A stretch of 33,409 nt of DNA from Clostridia bacterium DTU065. GTDB taxonomy: Bacteria; Bacillota; DTU065. A program made the translations under genes and the position numbers. A model generated the notes under the pieces. The model saw nothing but the letters and a program-made list of their open reading frames with translations, had not been told where the DNA came from and did not search any database. Below, piece after piece: positions 1 through 8,317 of this stretch. The stretch lies in contig LFSI01000051.1 in NCBI GenBank assembly GCA_001512545.1, forward strand, positions 1 to 33,409. Direction: 5' to 3'. Position 1 is the stretch's first letter. Every line of letters starts with the position of its first letter.

Positions 1-12
1 ATTAAACCTAAC

Positions 13-33
13 AAAAAAGGGAGCGTTGCTCCC
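13..33 (-). terminator. Intrinsic terminator of the NifU-like gene
   Basis: Read on the minus strand, a perfect 6-bp GC-rich stem (GGGAGC/GCTCCC, 3-nt loop) is followed by six T, 40 nt after the nifU-like stop codon. On the plus strand the same left arm can instead pair with 52-62 (11 bp, one mismatch) ahead of TTTTT at 63-67, so the site may also stop transcription arriving from the left of the window. Confidence 0.75.
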
Positions 34-72
34 TACTTAATTAGTAGTTTTGCAACACTCCCTTTTTATGTC

Positions 73-294
73 TTAAACAGCCAAAACAGATTGTACTTCA
101 GGCACGTTTTCCTTCAGAATGCGTTCGATACCATTCTTCAGAGTAAGGGTAGACATCGGGCAACCAGCACAAGCACCTACCAGTCTGACTTTGACGATAC
201 CGTCATCGCTTACATCTACAAGTTCAACGTCGCCGCCGTCTGCCTGAAGGCTTGGACGAATTCTATCCAAGATGGCCACTACTTTCTCTTTCAC
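73..294 (-). CDS. NifU-like C-terminal-domain Fe-S scaffold protein
   Basis: A 73-residue protein that consists only of the NifU C-terminal (NFU) domain, which carries or transfers Fe-S clusters in the cytoplasm. The sequence shows the family signature CAGCPMS (CxxC, residues 42-45), the ADGGDVELV strand near residues 18-26 and the helix after the cysteines. The length matches stand-alone bacterial NFU proteins. The start is GTG at 294, with GAGG about 8 nt upstream. The gene forms its own transcription unit: a consensus promoter lies at 374-402 and a terminator at 13-33. The target proteins cannot be told from the sequence, though Fe-S enzymes such as NrdG are encoded nearby. Confidence 0.93.
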   Translation of the reverse strand: MKEKVVAILDRIRPSLQADGGDVELVDVSDDGIVKVRLVGACAGCPMSTLTLKNGIERILKENVPEVQSVLAV

Positions 295-373
295 TAAAAA
301 ACCTCCTCAAGCAAATTCGTCTATGTGAATAGTATTGCAGAAACAAACTTTCTCTACTATCGACCATGGTTTA

Positions 374-402
374 ATTCTAAGTAGTTTGGTCGCCTTTGTC
401 AA
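374..402 (-). promoter_or_regulatory. Sigma-A-type promoter of the NifU-like gene
   Basis: Read on the minus strand: a perfect -35 TTGACA (402-397), a 17-bp spacer and a -10 TAGAAT (379-374, five of six consensus bases). It predicts a 5' leader of about 70 nt ending at the GTG at 294. It is the best promoter match seen in the window. Confidence 0.75.
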
Positions 403-759
403 GTTTAAACTAAGTGCCCATCAAGTGTCTAAGCGTCTGTGGTTACCCACATTAGGCAGAAAGTACCAACTGGTTCTTTTAGCAATCATCGCACGAAACC
501 TGGACAAAAGGTATCGCGGCAGTGGAGAGGGTCTAGCGTTAAGCTTTTATATGTGACTTCACTCCATACTCCATAACTGCACCCTTCAGGATGATGCAAT
601 TTTGAGAACTTAAGAAGTGAAGCCAAAAAGATCCTACGATTTTGACATATCCCTAATCTTGGTGTGGAAATCGTAAAGGAATAATCTTGCAATTAGAGAA
701 ATTAAGGGTTAAACGAAAGTTCCGCTCATTTGCTAAACCAACGTAAGGTGGTAGTCGGA
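403..759. other. Gene-free divergent intergenic region
   Basis: No supported gene lies here. The open frames on both strands have no ribosome binding site and no recognisable motifs. The region should hold the promoter of the regulator at 760, but only weak matches are visible (TTGCAA at 686-691 with TAAACG 17 bp downstream). A perfect TTGACA at 642-647 lacks a -10 at the right distance. AAGGTGG at 745-751 is the ribosome binding site for 760. Confidence 0.5.
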
Positions 760-2460
760 ATGGATCTTGTCAAAACTTCACCCCGTGATCCACTAAATTC
801 GGAAATCTCCATTTCTGAACTGGGACTGTCGACTAGAGCAGTAAATGCTCTAATGAGTGTTGGGCTGGACACGCTGGAGAAAGTCTCCAGCAAGACCTAT
901 GAGGAATTACTCAAGATCCCAAGAATTGGACAAGTTACGGCTGCTGAGATAACCAGAAAGGTTCACCGAACGATGCGCGACACTGGGAAACCGACTAAAG
1001 GTTCTCTAGCAGCGATCATGGATCTTGACCTTTTGGTTCTGGCGTTAGACCGCAGGGCTTTTAGAAGTTTGACAAATGCCGGCATTTCCACCGTAGGTGA
1101 GCTGATAGCTCTCGACAAAAAAACCTTACTCACCTTCAAGGGTATCGGCGAAAAGACCTGCGAACTCATCGACAGAGCTCTCCAACACTTCTTGAAGCAG
1201 AGAGAAGAGGGAGACATCGCTATCGCTAACCTAGGACTGGACAACAGAACTCTCAATGCTCTTAGCAAAAACGGCATTTTTTACGTGAGCCAGATAGCCA
1301 ACATGAGCAGAGAAGAGCTTGCAAGCCTTAGCGGTATTGGGACAACTTCCTTAAACAATCTGCTCACCCGCTACACCCTGGTGACCGGCAAAACCATTGC
1401 AAGCAGCAGAGAGAAGTACAAGTTGGATCACACCTGTGAAAGCAAAACCCCTCTTGAGAAGTTGGATCTCCCCAGCAGGGCTTACAACGCTCTGAAAAAC
1501 AGCGGCTTTTCCTTCGTTGAGGAGATCATCAACCTCAAAGACTCCGATTTCCTCAGCATCAAAAATATCGGAGAAAGATCGCTTAAAGCTATTTTGCATG
1601 AACTGGAAAGGTTCAATGGCAGGGGAAGCGCAATGCGGGAAGTGAAGTCTTTGGACGACTGCATCTACCTCCTCGAAACCGTACTTTCAGACCGGCAAAG
1701 AGATATCTTAAACAGGAGACTGGCGATTTGGGCTAAGTACCCTGAAACCCTCGAGAGTATTGCAAAGGACTACGGTCTCTCCAGAGAAAGGGTTAGGCAG
1801 ATTGAAAAGAAAGCTCGCAAAAAGTTGTTTGCAGCATCGAATATCAAAACTATCTCGCCCCTGTTAGAGGAGCTTAGAGGTATCCTTAGAAGTTTTGGTG
1901 GAGTCTGCAGTATTAATTACATTGCTGCAGAGCTCTTAAAGAAATTCAAAGCAAGACGGGCGAACACCGTGACCGTGATTCCGCTTTTCCTTGGTCTAGC
2001 AGGTTGCAGAGAACTGTCAGAAGGACTCTGGGCTTTGGACGGGATAACCAAAGATCAGATAGATGCCATATGCGAGAGAGCGGAGTCTATCATTGTTGAG
2101 AAAGGACATCTTGACCTAGATGAGCTGGTGGACTCGATCGCAACAGCATTTGCCGAGACCGAAAAGAGTTTGATCAGGGCGGTTGTTGCCAGTTCTAAAA
2201 AACTGGTAGTCGCAGCAAACGGTAAAGTGCAGCTTTCGGAGAGAATACTCGCTTCAAAAAGCCGAGTGGACTACGCCAAAGTGGTACTCAGAAGGTTGAA
2301 ACGTCCAGCGCACTACAGGGAAATCACCGAGCTGATCAACGAAATGCTGCCAGAGAAGAATCGTTACTCGCCGAAATCTATCCAAGTAGCGTTGGGCTCG
2401 TCGAAGGACATGGTAAGGGTCCAGGTTGGCACCTATGCTCTCAGAGAAGATGTTAATTAA
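760..2460 (+). CDS. Multi-HhH (RpoA-CTD-like) and sigma-region-4 DNA-binding regulator
   Basis: A 566-residue protein of apparent modular DNA-binding design. Four helix-hairpin-helix repeats resembling the RNA polymerase alpha C-terminal domain occupy about residues 18-72, 87-146, 155-207 and 232-285; each has a Leu-rich opening helix (such as LGLSTRAVNALMSVGL) and a GIG-type hairpin (RIGQ, GIGEKT, GIGTTS, NIGERS). Residues 306-357 match sigma-70 region 4, with the DNA-recognition helix SRERVRQIEKKARKKL. The C-terminal 60 residues look like a HARE-HTH winged helix. There is no sigma region 2, so it is unlikely to be a classical sigma factor; I infer a transcription-associated regulator. The start is ATG 760, chosen because AAGGTGG sits 8 nt upstream; a TTG 10 codons earlier lacks one. 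A strong terminator follows. Targets are unknown. Confidence 0.85.
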   Translation: MDLVKTSPRDPLNSEISISELGLSTRAVNALMSVGLDTLEKVSSKTYEELLKIPRIGQVTAAEITRKVHRTMRDTGKPTKGSLAAIMDLDLLVLALDRRAFRSLTNAGISTVGELIALDKKTLLTFKGIGEKTCELIDRALQHFLKQREEGDIAIANLGLDNRTLNALSKNGIFYVSQIANMSREELASLSGIGTTSLNNLLTRYTLVTGKTIASSREKYKLDHTCESKTPLEKLDLPSRAYNALKNSGFSFVEEIINLKDSDFLSIKNIGERSLKAILHELERFNGRGSAMREVKSLDDCIYLLETVLSDRQRDILNRRLAIWAKYPETLESIAKDYGLSRERVRQIEKKARKKLFAASNIKTISPLLEELRGILRSFGGVCSINYIAAELLKKFKARRANTVTVIPLFLGLAGCRELSEGLWALDGITKDQIDAICERAESIIVEKGHLDLDELVDSIATAFAETEKSLIRAVVASSKKLVVAANGKVQLSERILASKSRVDYAKVVLRRLKRPAHYREITELINEMLPEKNRYSPKSIQVALGSSKDMVRVQVGTYALREDVN

Positions 2461-2473
2461 ATAACGTATTTCC

Positions 2474-2508
2474 AGGAATAGGAGGTTCTCTCTTATTCCT
2501 ACTTTTTT
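2474..2508 (+). terminator. Intrinsic terminator
   Basis: An 11-bp stem (2474-2484 with 2490-2500, one G-T pair) with a 5-nt loop is followed by six T at 2503-2508, just after the stop codon of the regulator at 2460. It separates that gene from the DUF4855 gene. Confidence 0.85.
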
Positions 2509-2582
2509 ACCATTCTCTAAAGGTAAATTTCAGGTGAGTGGAGAAAGTTGTTGAAGAAAAACTGTTGAGGTGGTGGATAAGT

Positions 2583-4217
2583 TTGTTAAAACTAGTGGTT
2601 GTTGCAATAATGCTACTCACAAGCATCGTCAGCGCCAACGAAGCATTCGAGTTTCAAGGGTTTGACGCATGGTATTTGCAGCAGAAAGACTGGGTCAAAA
2701 CAGACAATACTCTTTCCTGGCCCCATGTCAGCTGGGCAGAAGCCAGATTGGGAGAGTTCCAGTGGACAGACTATGATCTAACCTTTACCGTAGTACCAGA
2801 AGAGTACGGTAAGGATGGCGAGGTCAGACTGTACTTCAGACAGACAAAGCCGTTTCACACATACGGTCTGCATATCAGAGAAGACGTCATTTTCGTGAGC
2901 CGTTTCGATTCAACTGTAGAGAACTACAGAATTCTGGAACAAGCCGATGGTGTCGGAGTAAAGCAGGGCGAAGAAGCAAAGATCAGGCTTGTTTGTAAGG
3001 AAAGCGATTTTTATGTGTATTTGAACGATGAACTCATTCTTGAGATTTATAGCATCAAGTACAAAAGTGGCGGTATCGCTTTCTGGGCAGAAAACACTAA
3101 GTTCACCGTTAAGGACTTCTCCATAACAGGTGTAAGGGATGAAACCAAAGTCTCTACTGATATGGGATTCTTCCCTCAGAACGATCCCCGCAGTGGCGGC
3201 GTCAATCACATGATGCTCATCTACAATAACAGCGGATACAACTGGATGATGATCGATGCACTTCCATACGTTTCCTACATCGCACCGTTGATGGGCAACT
3301 ACGAGCTGAAAGTGGAAGACTACTTCTTCGACACATTCCTGTTCTTGGCGCTAACAGCACCAGATGGTCATGCGTTCGACTCTCCGTCTAGAGGTACCCC
3401 AGCCAAAAAAGAACAGTGGCAGTGGTTCATAGACAAGATCTTCCATGAGAACAATCAGCTTTCGGCTTTCGAAAAAGCATATGAGTTTACCAACGATGCT
3501 TTAGGCGGAGACGTTAAGGGTAAGATCTTCATCATGATCCCCAATCCGATGGTTGAGATCAAGGATTTCGGCGATGTCGACGGAACTGGTTCCCTCAACT
3601 TCTCCTGGAAAGATGCGGAGAAAGCCAAAGAACACCGCTTTAAAGCAGTTAAGTGGTATATCGACGAGGTTCTTGCAAGATGGGAAGCTGCTAACTACCA
3701 GAACTTAGAACTTCTGGGCTTCTACTGGGTTGAAGAGTGGATTCACTACAGCAATCCAGGCGAGTTAGAGTTGATCCAAATGACCTCAGATTATATCCAT
3801 GAACTAGGTTACAAGCACACCTGGATCCCGTACTTCACATCTTCCGGTCACAACCGTTGGGAAGAAGCAGGCTTTGATTTCATCATGCATCAGCCAAACC
3901 ACATGTTCAGAGCCGACTCTACCATCGACAGGTTTGTACACACCACAAACCACGCGTTGAAGTACGGACAGGGTCTCGAGATCGAGGCTGAAGGCAACAG
4001 CGTCACCAGAGATCCGGTAAAGAGAAAGAAGTTCCTTGATTACCTTCGAGCAGGCGTCACCCTCAACTGGCAGAAAGAAGCCGTCCACGGCTACTACCAA
4101 GGCGTAAACTACTTCGGTTCCTGCGCGATCTCAGACGATCCGAAGGCTAGAGAGATCTACGACCTGGTCTACCAGTATGTTAAAGGAATATTTGACGAAC
4201 CGCTAGGAACGAAATAA
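2583..4217 (+). CDS. Secreted DUF4855 protein with N-terminal jelly-roll domain
   Basis: An exported protein of 544 residues. It opens with a signal peptide (hydrophobic run LVVVAIMLLTSIVSA, likely cut before NEAF). The N-terminal third (about residues 20-190) is β-rich and looks like a concanavalin-like/DUF1080 carbohydrate-binding jelly roll. The rest matches DUF4855, a TIM-barrel-like family often found near polysaccharide-degrading enzymes: conserved blocks include DPRSGGVNHMMLIYN, IPNPMVEIKDFGDVDG, LLGFYWVEEW and FDFIMHQPNHMF. WVEEW and the late EIEAEG contain candidate catalytic acids, by inference only. The start TTG 2583 has GAGGTGG 9 nt upstream; a GTG at 2538 directly follows an in-frame stop and has no properly spaced site. 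Flanking terminators make it monocistronic. The substrate is unknown. Confidence 0.8.
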   Translation: MLKLVVVAIMLLTSIVSANEAFEFQGFDAWYLQQKDWVKTDNTLSWPHVSWAEARLGEFQWTDYDLTFTVVPEEYGKDGEVRLYFRQTKPFHTYGLHIREDVIFVSRFDSTVENYRILEQADGVGVKQGEEAKIRLVCKESDFYVYLNDELILEIYSIKYKSGGIAFWAENTKFTVKDFSITGVRDETKVSTDMGFFPQNDPRSGGVNHMMLIYNNSGYNWMMIDALPYVSYIAPLMGNYELKVEDYFFDTFLFLALTAPDGHAFDSPSRGTPAKKEQWQWFIDKIFHENNQLSAFEKAYEFTNDALGGDVKGKIFIMIPNPMVEIKDFGDVDGTGSLNFSWKDAEKAKEHRFKAVKWYIDEVLARWEAANYQNLELLGFYWVEEWIHYSNPGELELIQMTSDYIHELGYKHTWIPYFTSSGHNRWEEAGFDFIMHQPNHMFRADSTIDRFVHTTNHALKYGQGLEIEAEGNSVTRDPVKRKKFLDYLRAGVTLNWQKEAVHGYYQGVNYFGSCAISDDPKAREIYDLVYQYVKGIFDEPLGTK

Positions 4218-4221
4218 GCGC

Positions 4222-4248
4222 AAAAAGAGCCCGCATGGGCTCTTTTTT
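4222..4248 (+). terminator. Intrinsic terminator of the DUF4855 gene
   Basis: A stem of AAGAGCCC type with loop GCAT and the complementary GGGCTC arm running into six T (4243-4248), 5 nt after the stop codon. Confidence 0.9.
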
Positions 4249-4421
4249 GATGCGGCACTGTTTTAGATGTTGAAGGCGAATCGGGTGTAAAAGGAGAATA
4301 AGTTTGCCAGTAGGATGTTTGTTACATTCTACTTCGCTGCGTTTGAAAGAACTGAAATGGGTTTTTCAGACGAAACGATAATGGGAATGTATTAAGGAAA
4401 GCTCGAAAAGGCGGGATCAGG

Positions 4422-7400
4422 ATGTTCGTTCACACACACGTGCATACAGACGGCAGCCTTCAGGACGGACTGAGTACTGTCGAGGAGATCATAAAAAAGG
4501 CAGCGGAAGACAAGCAACCAGCTGTGGCTATCACAGATCACGGAAACATGTTCCGCGAAACCAAAGCCCACAAGCTGGGCAAAGAGTATGGAGTAAAGGT
4601 GATTAGTGGATGCGAGCTTTACTTATCTAGAGGTAAAAAAGGGGAGAAGGTCCCCAAACCCTATCATTTGGTTGCTTTAGCCCAAAATGAGAAGGGCTAT
4701 AAGAATTTGATTAGGCTAGTTAGCCTTGCACAACAGCAGTTCTACTACAGACCCCAGATCTATTGGGAGGATCTAGAAGAGTTCCACGAAGGGATAATCT
4801 TCCAGTCGGCGTGTCTCGGCGGCACCGAACCCCAGTTGATTTTGGCAGGTCTCAGGGAAGAAGCCAAGCAGGAAGCCCTTAGGCGAGATGAGCTTTTCGG
4901 CCGTGGCAACTACTATCTCGAGCTGCAGGACCACGGCATGCCAGAGCAGCTGATAGTTAACAGAGAGCTCCTGGAAATCAGTAAGGCTACCGGCATTCCT
5001 GTTGTTGCATCTAACGATTCGCACTTCACTGAGAGAGATCAAGCGGAACTCCACAGGGTACTGGTTTGCCTGCAGTGGGGTATTACCCTAGACGAATATG
5101 CGGTAAGAGCAGAGGAAGCTTTCTCCAACGAACACTACTTCAAGACTGCTAGGGAAATGCAAGAGATCTTCAGGGAAGTACCCCAAGCCATCAAAAATAC
5201 TTTGGTTATAGCGGAAAAATGCGAGTTCGAGATGAAGTTCGGCGAGTTGCACCTGCCGGAGTTCCCTCTGGAGGGCGGAAGCATCCACGAGTACTTCAGA
5301 AGACAGGTTCAACTTGGTCTGGAACAGCGCTACGGTAAAAACCCCAGTAGGGAAGTGCTTGAGCGCACCGAGTTCGAGATGAAGGTCATCGAGCAGATGG
5401 GTTACGAATCGTACTTTCTGATCGTCAGCGACTTCATCAACTGGGCCAAGAAAAACGGCATTCCTGTAGGCCCAGGAAGAGGCTCAGCAGCTGGTTCTAT
5501 CGTAGCTTATCTGTTGGGCATAACTGAAGTCGACCCTTTGGTTTACAACCTTCTCTTTGAACGCTTCCTTAATCCCGATCGCATTGGCATGCCTGACATA
5601 GACGTCGATATCTGTCAGAGAAGAAGACCGGAAGTTATTAACTATGTCAAAAGCAAATACGGAGAGGACCATGTAGGTCAGATCATTACTTTTGGAACAT
5701 TTGGTGCAAGAGGCGTTGTTCGCGACATCGTAAGGGTTTTAGGTCTTCCTTACAGTTTGGGCGACAAGATCGCCAAGTCGATTCCAGCCGCTTTAGGTAT
5801 GACTATCGACAAAGCTTTAGAAGGCGAGTTGGGCCAGCTTTGCAAGGATGATCCAGAGATCGATCGCGTAGTACGTTACGCTAAAGGTCTGGAAGGTCAT
5901 GCAAGGCATGCATCACTGCATGCTGCAGGCATCGTAATCACGCCCAAGCCCATTTACGAGTATGTACCTATCTATAGAGCGGCTGAAGACACCTATGCCG
6001 TGCAGACCGATATGGATGCCACAGAAGAGCGCGGCCTCTTGAAAATGGACTTCTTGGGTCTTAGGAACCTTACGATCATCGATGATGCACTGAAGCTTAT
6101 TCCCAGGGAAATAGACCTGGCTTCGTTACCACTGGACGATCCTGCAGCTTACCAGATCCTCCAGGAAGGGGATACCCTCGGCGTGTTTCAGCTGGAGTCT
6201 GATGGGATGCGTAGCTTGTGCAGAAGGCTAAAGCCAAGCGAGTTTGAAGACATCATAGCTCTTATTGCCTTGTACCGGCCGGGGCCACTTGAAAGTGGGA
6301 TGGTAGACGATTTTATAGCTTGTAAGCACGGAGAAAAAGAAGCGCACTATCTACACGAGAAACTCATACCGATTCTCAAGTCCACCCATGGCGTGTGGGT
6401 TTACCAGGAGCAGCTGATGAGTGCAGCGATGATTCTCGCAGGATACACCAGAGGCGAAAGCGATGAACTCCGTAAAGCCGTTGCTAAGAAAAAGAAAGAC
6501 CTGATGGACAAACACCGGGAGAAGTTCATCAGTGGCGCAAAGAATGTGGGTCTCATTTCAGAAGAGGAAGCCACCAAACTCTGGGACGAAGTGTTCGTAG
6601 GGTTTGGAAGTTACTGCTTCAACAAGGCCCACAGCGCAGCCTACGCTCTTATCGCCTATCAGACGGCGTATCTCAAAGCACACTATCCAGTTGAGTTCAT
6701 GACCGCACTGCTTAACAGCGTTATCGATAACTCGGACAAAACAACGCTCTATCTGGACTATATCAAGAAAGAGTTGAATATAAAGGTTCTTAACATCGAT
6801 ATCAACGCCAGTGACGTTTACCACACAGCAGTAAATGGTAGTATTCGCCTGGGGCTTGGGGTAACCAAAGGCGTGGGTTTGGGAGTTGCAGGTCAGATAG
6901 TCGAAAACCGCCGAGAAGAGAGGTATACTGACCTCTTGGATTTCTGTAAGAAAAACAAAGAATCTCTGGACAGTAGAACGTTGGAAAACCTCATCAAGGC
7001 CGGTGCTCTTGACGCGTTCGGCCACAGAGCGAGCCTCCTTGAGGTTTCAAAGACAGCACTTGATCGCGCGAAGAAGGACAATGCCCATCAGCTTTCACTA
7101 TTTGAACCTGAGGACATATCTCTGGAGCTTCCCAATGTGCCTGAGTGGAGTGTAAAGGAAGTGTTGGCCAACGAAAAAGAAGCGTTAGGCTTCTACCTTT
7201 CTGGTCACCCTCTTGATGCTTACCGGGACGTTTTGAAGAGATACCGCCTGGACAGCATCAAAGATCTCCCAGACAAGCCTGACGGGTCTGAGATCGTCAT
7301 TGCAGGTATCGTGACCAAGGTGAATCTCTATGCAGATCGCAAAGGACAGACCATGGCTTTCGTCGATATCGAGGACTACCTTGGATCTGTCAATGTGACC

Positions 7401-7559
7401 GTGTTTAGCGAACTCTATGCAAAACACAGGCCAGAGGTCGGGCAGGTTTTCTTCATCAAGGGTATTCTGCAGTTTTCAAGCTTCGGCGACCAAGAAGAAG
7501 TTAAAGTGGTAGCTAGAAATCTTCTTCCTATAGAAGAATTGGCAACCCGTAAGAAATAA
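4422..7559 (+). CDS. dnaE: DNA polymerase III subunit alpha (DnaE)
   Basis: The replicative C-family polymerase, 1045 residues. The N-terminal PHP domain (about 1-210) keeps the metal-binding motifs HTHVH, ITDHGN, SGCE and SNDSH, so it may be active. The catalytic core has GPGRGSAAG near residue 350, the first two catalytic aspartates in PDIDVDI (D392, D394) and the third in KMDFLGLR (D543). A helix-hairpin-helix region (FGSYCFNKAHSAAYA) follows, then a C-terminal OB fold from about residue 955. It is about 70-115 residues shorter than the B. subtilis and E. coli proteins and ends soon after the OB fold, without the E. coli-type tau-binding tail. The start ATG 4422 follows an AAGGCGGG element. 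It stands alone between two terminators. Confidence 0.97.
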   Translation: MFVHTHVHTDGSLQDGLSTVEEIIKKAAEDKQPAVAITDHGNMFRETKAHKLGKEYGVKVISGCELYLSRGKKGEKVPKPYHLVALAQNEKGYKNLIRLVSLAQQQFYYRPQIYWEDLEEFHEGIIFQSACLGGTEPQLILAGLREEAKQEALRRDELFGRGNYYLELQDHGMPEQLIVNRELLEISKATGIPVVASNDSHFTERDQAELHRVLVCLQWGITLDEYAVRAEEAFSNEHYFKTAREMQEIFREVPQAIKNTLVIAEKCEFEMKFGELHLPEFPLEGGSIHEYFRRQVQLGLEQRYGKNPSREVLERTEFEMKVIEQMGYESYFLIVSDFINWAKKNGIPVGPGRGSAAGSIVAYLLGITEVDPLVYNLLFERFLNPDRIGMPDIDVDICQRRRPEVINYVKSKYGEDHVGQIITFGTFGARGVVRDIVRVLGLPYSLGDKIAKSIPAALGMTIDKALEGELGQLCKDDPEIDRVVRYAKGLEGHARHASLHAAGIVITPKPIYEYVPIYRAAEDTYAVQTDMDATEERGLLKMDFLGLRNLTIIDDALKLIPREIDLASLPLDDPAAYQILQEGDTLGVFQLESDGMRSLCRRLKPSEFEDIIALIALYRPGPLESGMVDDFIACKHGEKEAHYLHEKLIPILKSTHGVWVYQEQLMSAAMILAGYTRGESDELRKAVAKKKKDLMDKHREKFISGAKNVGLISEEEATKLWDEVFVGFGSYCFNKAHSAAYALIAYQTAYLKAHYPVEFMTALLNSVIDNSDKTTLYLDYIKKELNIKVLNIDINASDVYHTAVNGSIRLGLGVTKGVGLGVAGQIVENRREERYTDLLDFCKKNKESLDSRTLENLIKAGALDAFGHRASLLEVSKTALDRAKKDNAHQLSLFEPEDISLELPNVPEWSVKEVLANEKEALGFYLSGHPLDAYRDVLKRYRLDSIKDLPDKPDGSEIVIAGIVTKVNLYADRKGQTMAFVDIEDYLGSVNVTVFSELYAKHRPEVGQVFFIKGILQFSSFGDQEEVKVVARNLLPIEELATRKK

Positions 7560-7561
7560 AG

Positions 7562-7594
7562 AAAAGGCTGTGTTGCTTCAAACACAGCCTTTTT
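7562..7594. terminator. Bidirectional terminator between dnaE and nrdG
   Basis: A 12- to 13-bp perfect stem (7562-7574 with 7581-7593) and 6-nt loop, A-rich on the left and T-rich on the right, located between two convergent genes. A smaller hairpin at about 7637-7652 (CCTCC/GGAGG) with TTTTTT further downstream on the minus strand may assist termination of nrdG. Confidence 0.85.
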
Positions 7595-7663
7595 AGCACT
7601 AATTCACTTTTCAGTTAAATAAAAAATAGAGATAACCTCCGTTAGTGGAGGCTTGGAAATGCT

Positions 7664-8209
7664 TTACAGGGCGGAAGAGATCTTCTCGGCCTCAATATGT
7701 TTAAGGAAATCTATGATGTCTTTTCTCTCGATGATGCGCTGGTTGGTAGAGCCTACAAAAGGATGGGTTAGACTCCTAAGTTCCTGAACAAAAGGGCCGT
7801 CGATCAAGACATCTACATACTCGAGAAGCTCCAAAGCACAAGGCACAGACGGCAGGTCCTCAATGGTATAGCCGGTGTAGGCGATCAGGTCAATCCCTAA
7901 CTCTTTGATGCCTTTGGCAAGATGGACCAAGACGTTGGCCTGGGAAAACGGTTCGCCGCCGCTGAGGGTAACCCCTTGAAGGAATGGGTTTTCTTTTTTG
8001 GCGAAGGCGATCTGCTCTAGCAGTTCATCTACGGCAAAGGAAGTCCCGCCGAAAAAGTCCCAAGTATCCATATTGTGGCAGCCAGAACAGTGATGGGGAC
8101 AGCCCTGTACAAAGATGGTAAAACGTACACCAGGTCCGTCTACATAACTTTCAGGAACGATTCCAGCAACTCTTACCTCGTAGTTGGAAAGGGGCGCTCG
8201 GGAGTTCAT
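7664..8209 (-). CDS. nrdG: Anaerobic ribonucleotide reductase activating protein (NrdG)
   Basis: A 181-residue radical-SAM enzyme that makes the glycyl radical on NrdD. The [4Fe-4S] motif is CPHHCSGC (C37, C41, C44), followed by the SAM-binding GGEP block (LSGGEPFSQ) and the family's YTGYT and DVLIDGPF segments. The length is typical for NrdG. The start ATG 8209 has GAGGTG 5 nt upstream. Its partner nrdD lies 3 kb away on the same strand, separated by envelope genes and terminators, so the two are not co-transcribed; in many genomes they are adjacent. Confidence 0.95.
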   Translation of the reverse strand: MNSRAPLSNYEVRVAGIVPESYVDGPGVRFTIFVQGCPHHCSGCHNMDTWDFFGGTSFAVDELLEQIAFAKKENPFLQGVTLSGGEPFSQANVLVHLAKGIKELGIDLIAYTGYTIEDLPSVPCALELLEYVDVLIDGPFVQELRSLTHPFVGSTNQRIIERKDIIDFLKHIEAEKISSAL

Positions 8210-8278
8210 AGTGACACCTCTTCAGTTTTCCCTGATGTTATTATCAACTAGTCTACCACAGATTTTCCTTAAATGCTA

Positions 8279-8310
8279 TAAAAAGGGCTGCACTTCGATT
8301 GAAGTGCAGC
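8279..8310 (-). terminator. Intrinsic terminator of the Wzz/tyrosine-kinase operon
   Basis: Read on the minus strand: a perfect 10-bp stem (GCTGCACTTC and its complement) with loop AATC, followed by CCTTTTT. It lies 8 nt beyond the stop codon of the kinase gene. Confidence 0.92.
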
Positions 8311-8317
8311 GGCCATT

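Noticed and set aside
642-647. Perfect TTGACA as a -35 box for the regulator at 760
   Set aside because: The sequence 16 to 18 bp downstream has no -10-like hexamer; AATAAT at 680 is too far away.
4315-4395. A 26-codon frame between the DUF4855 gene and dnaE (starts MFVTFYFAAF)
   Set aside because: AAGGAG is 18 nt from its ATG, and another frame from TTG 4304 fits that site better but encodes nothing recognisable. Too short to support.
6558-7025. A 155-codon frame antisense to dnaE
   Set aside because: It overlaps conserved polymerase sequence and has no supporting start signal.
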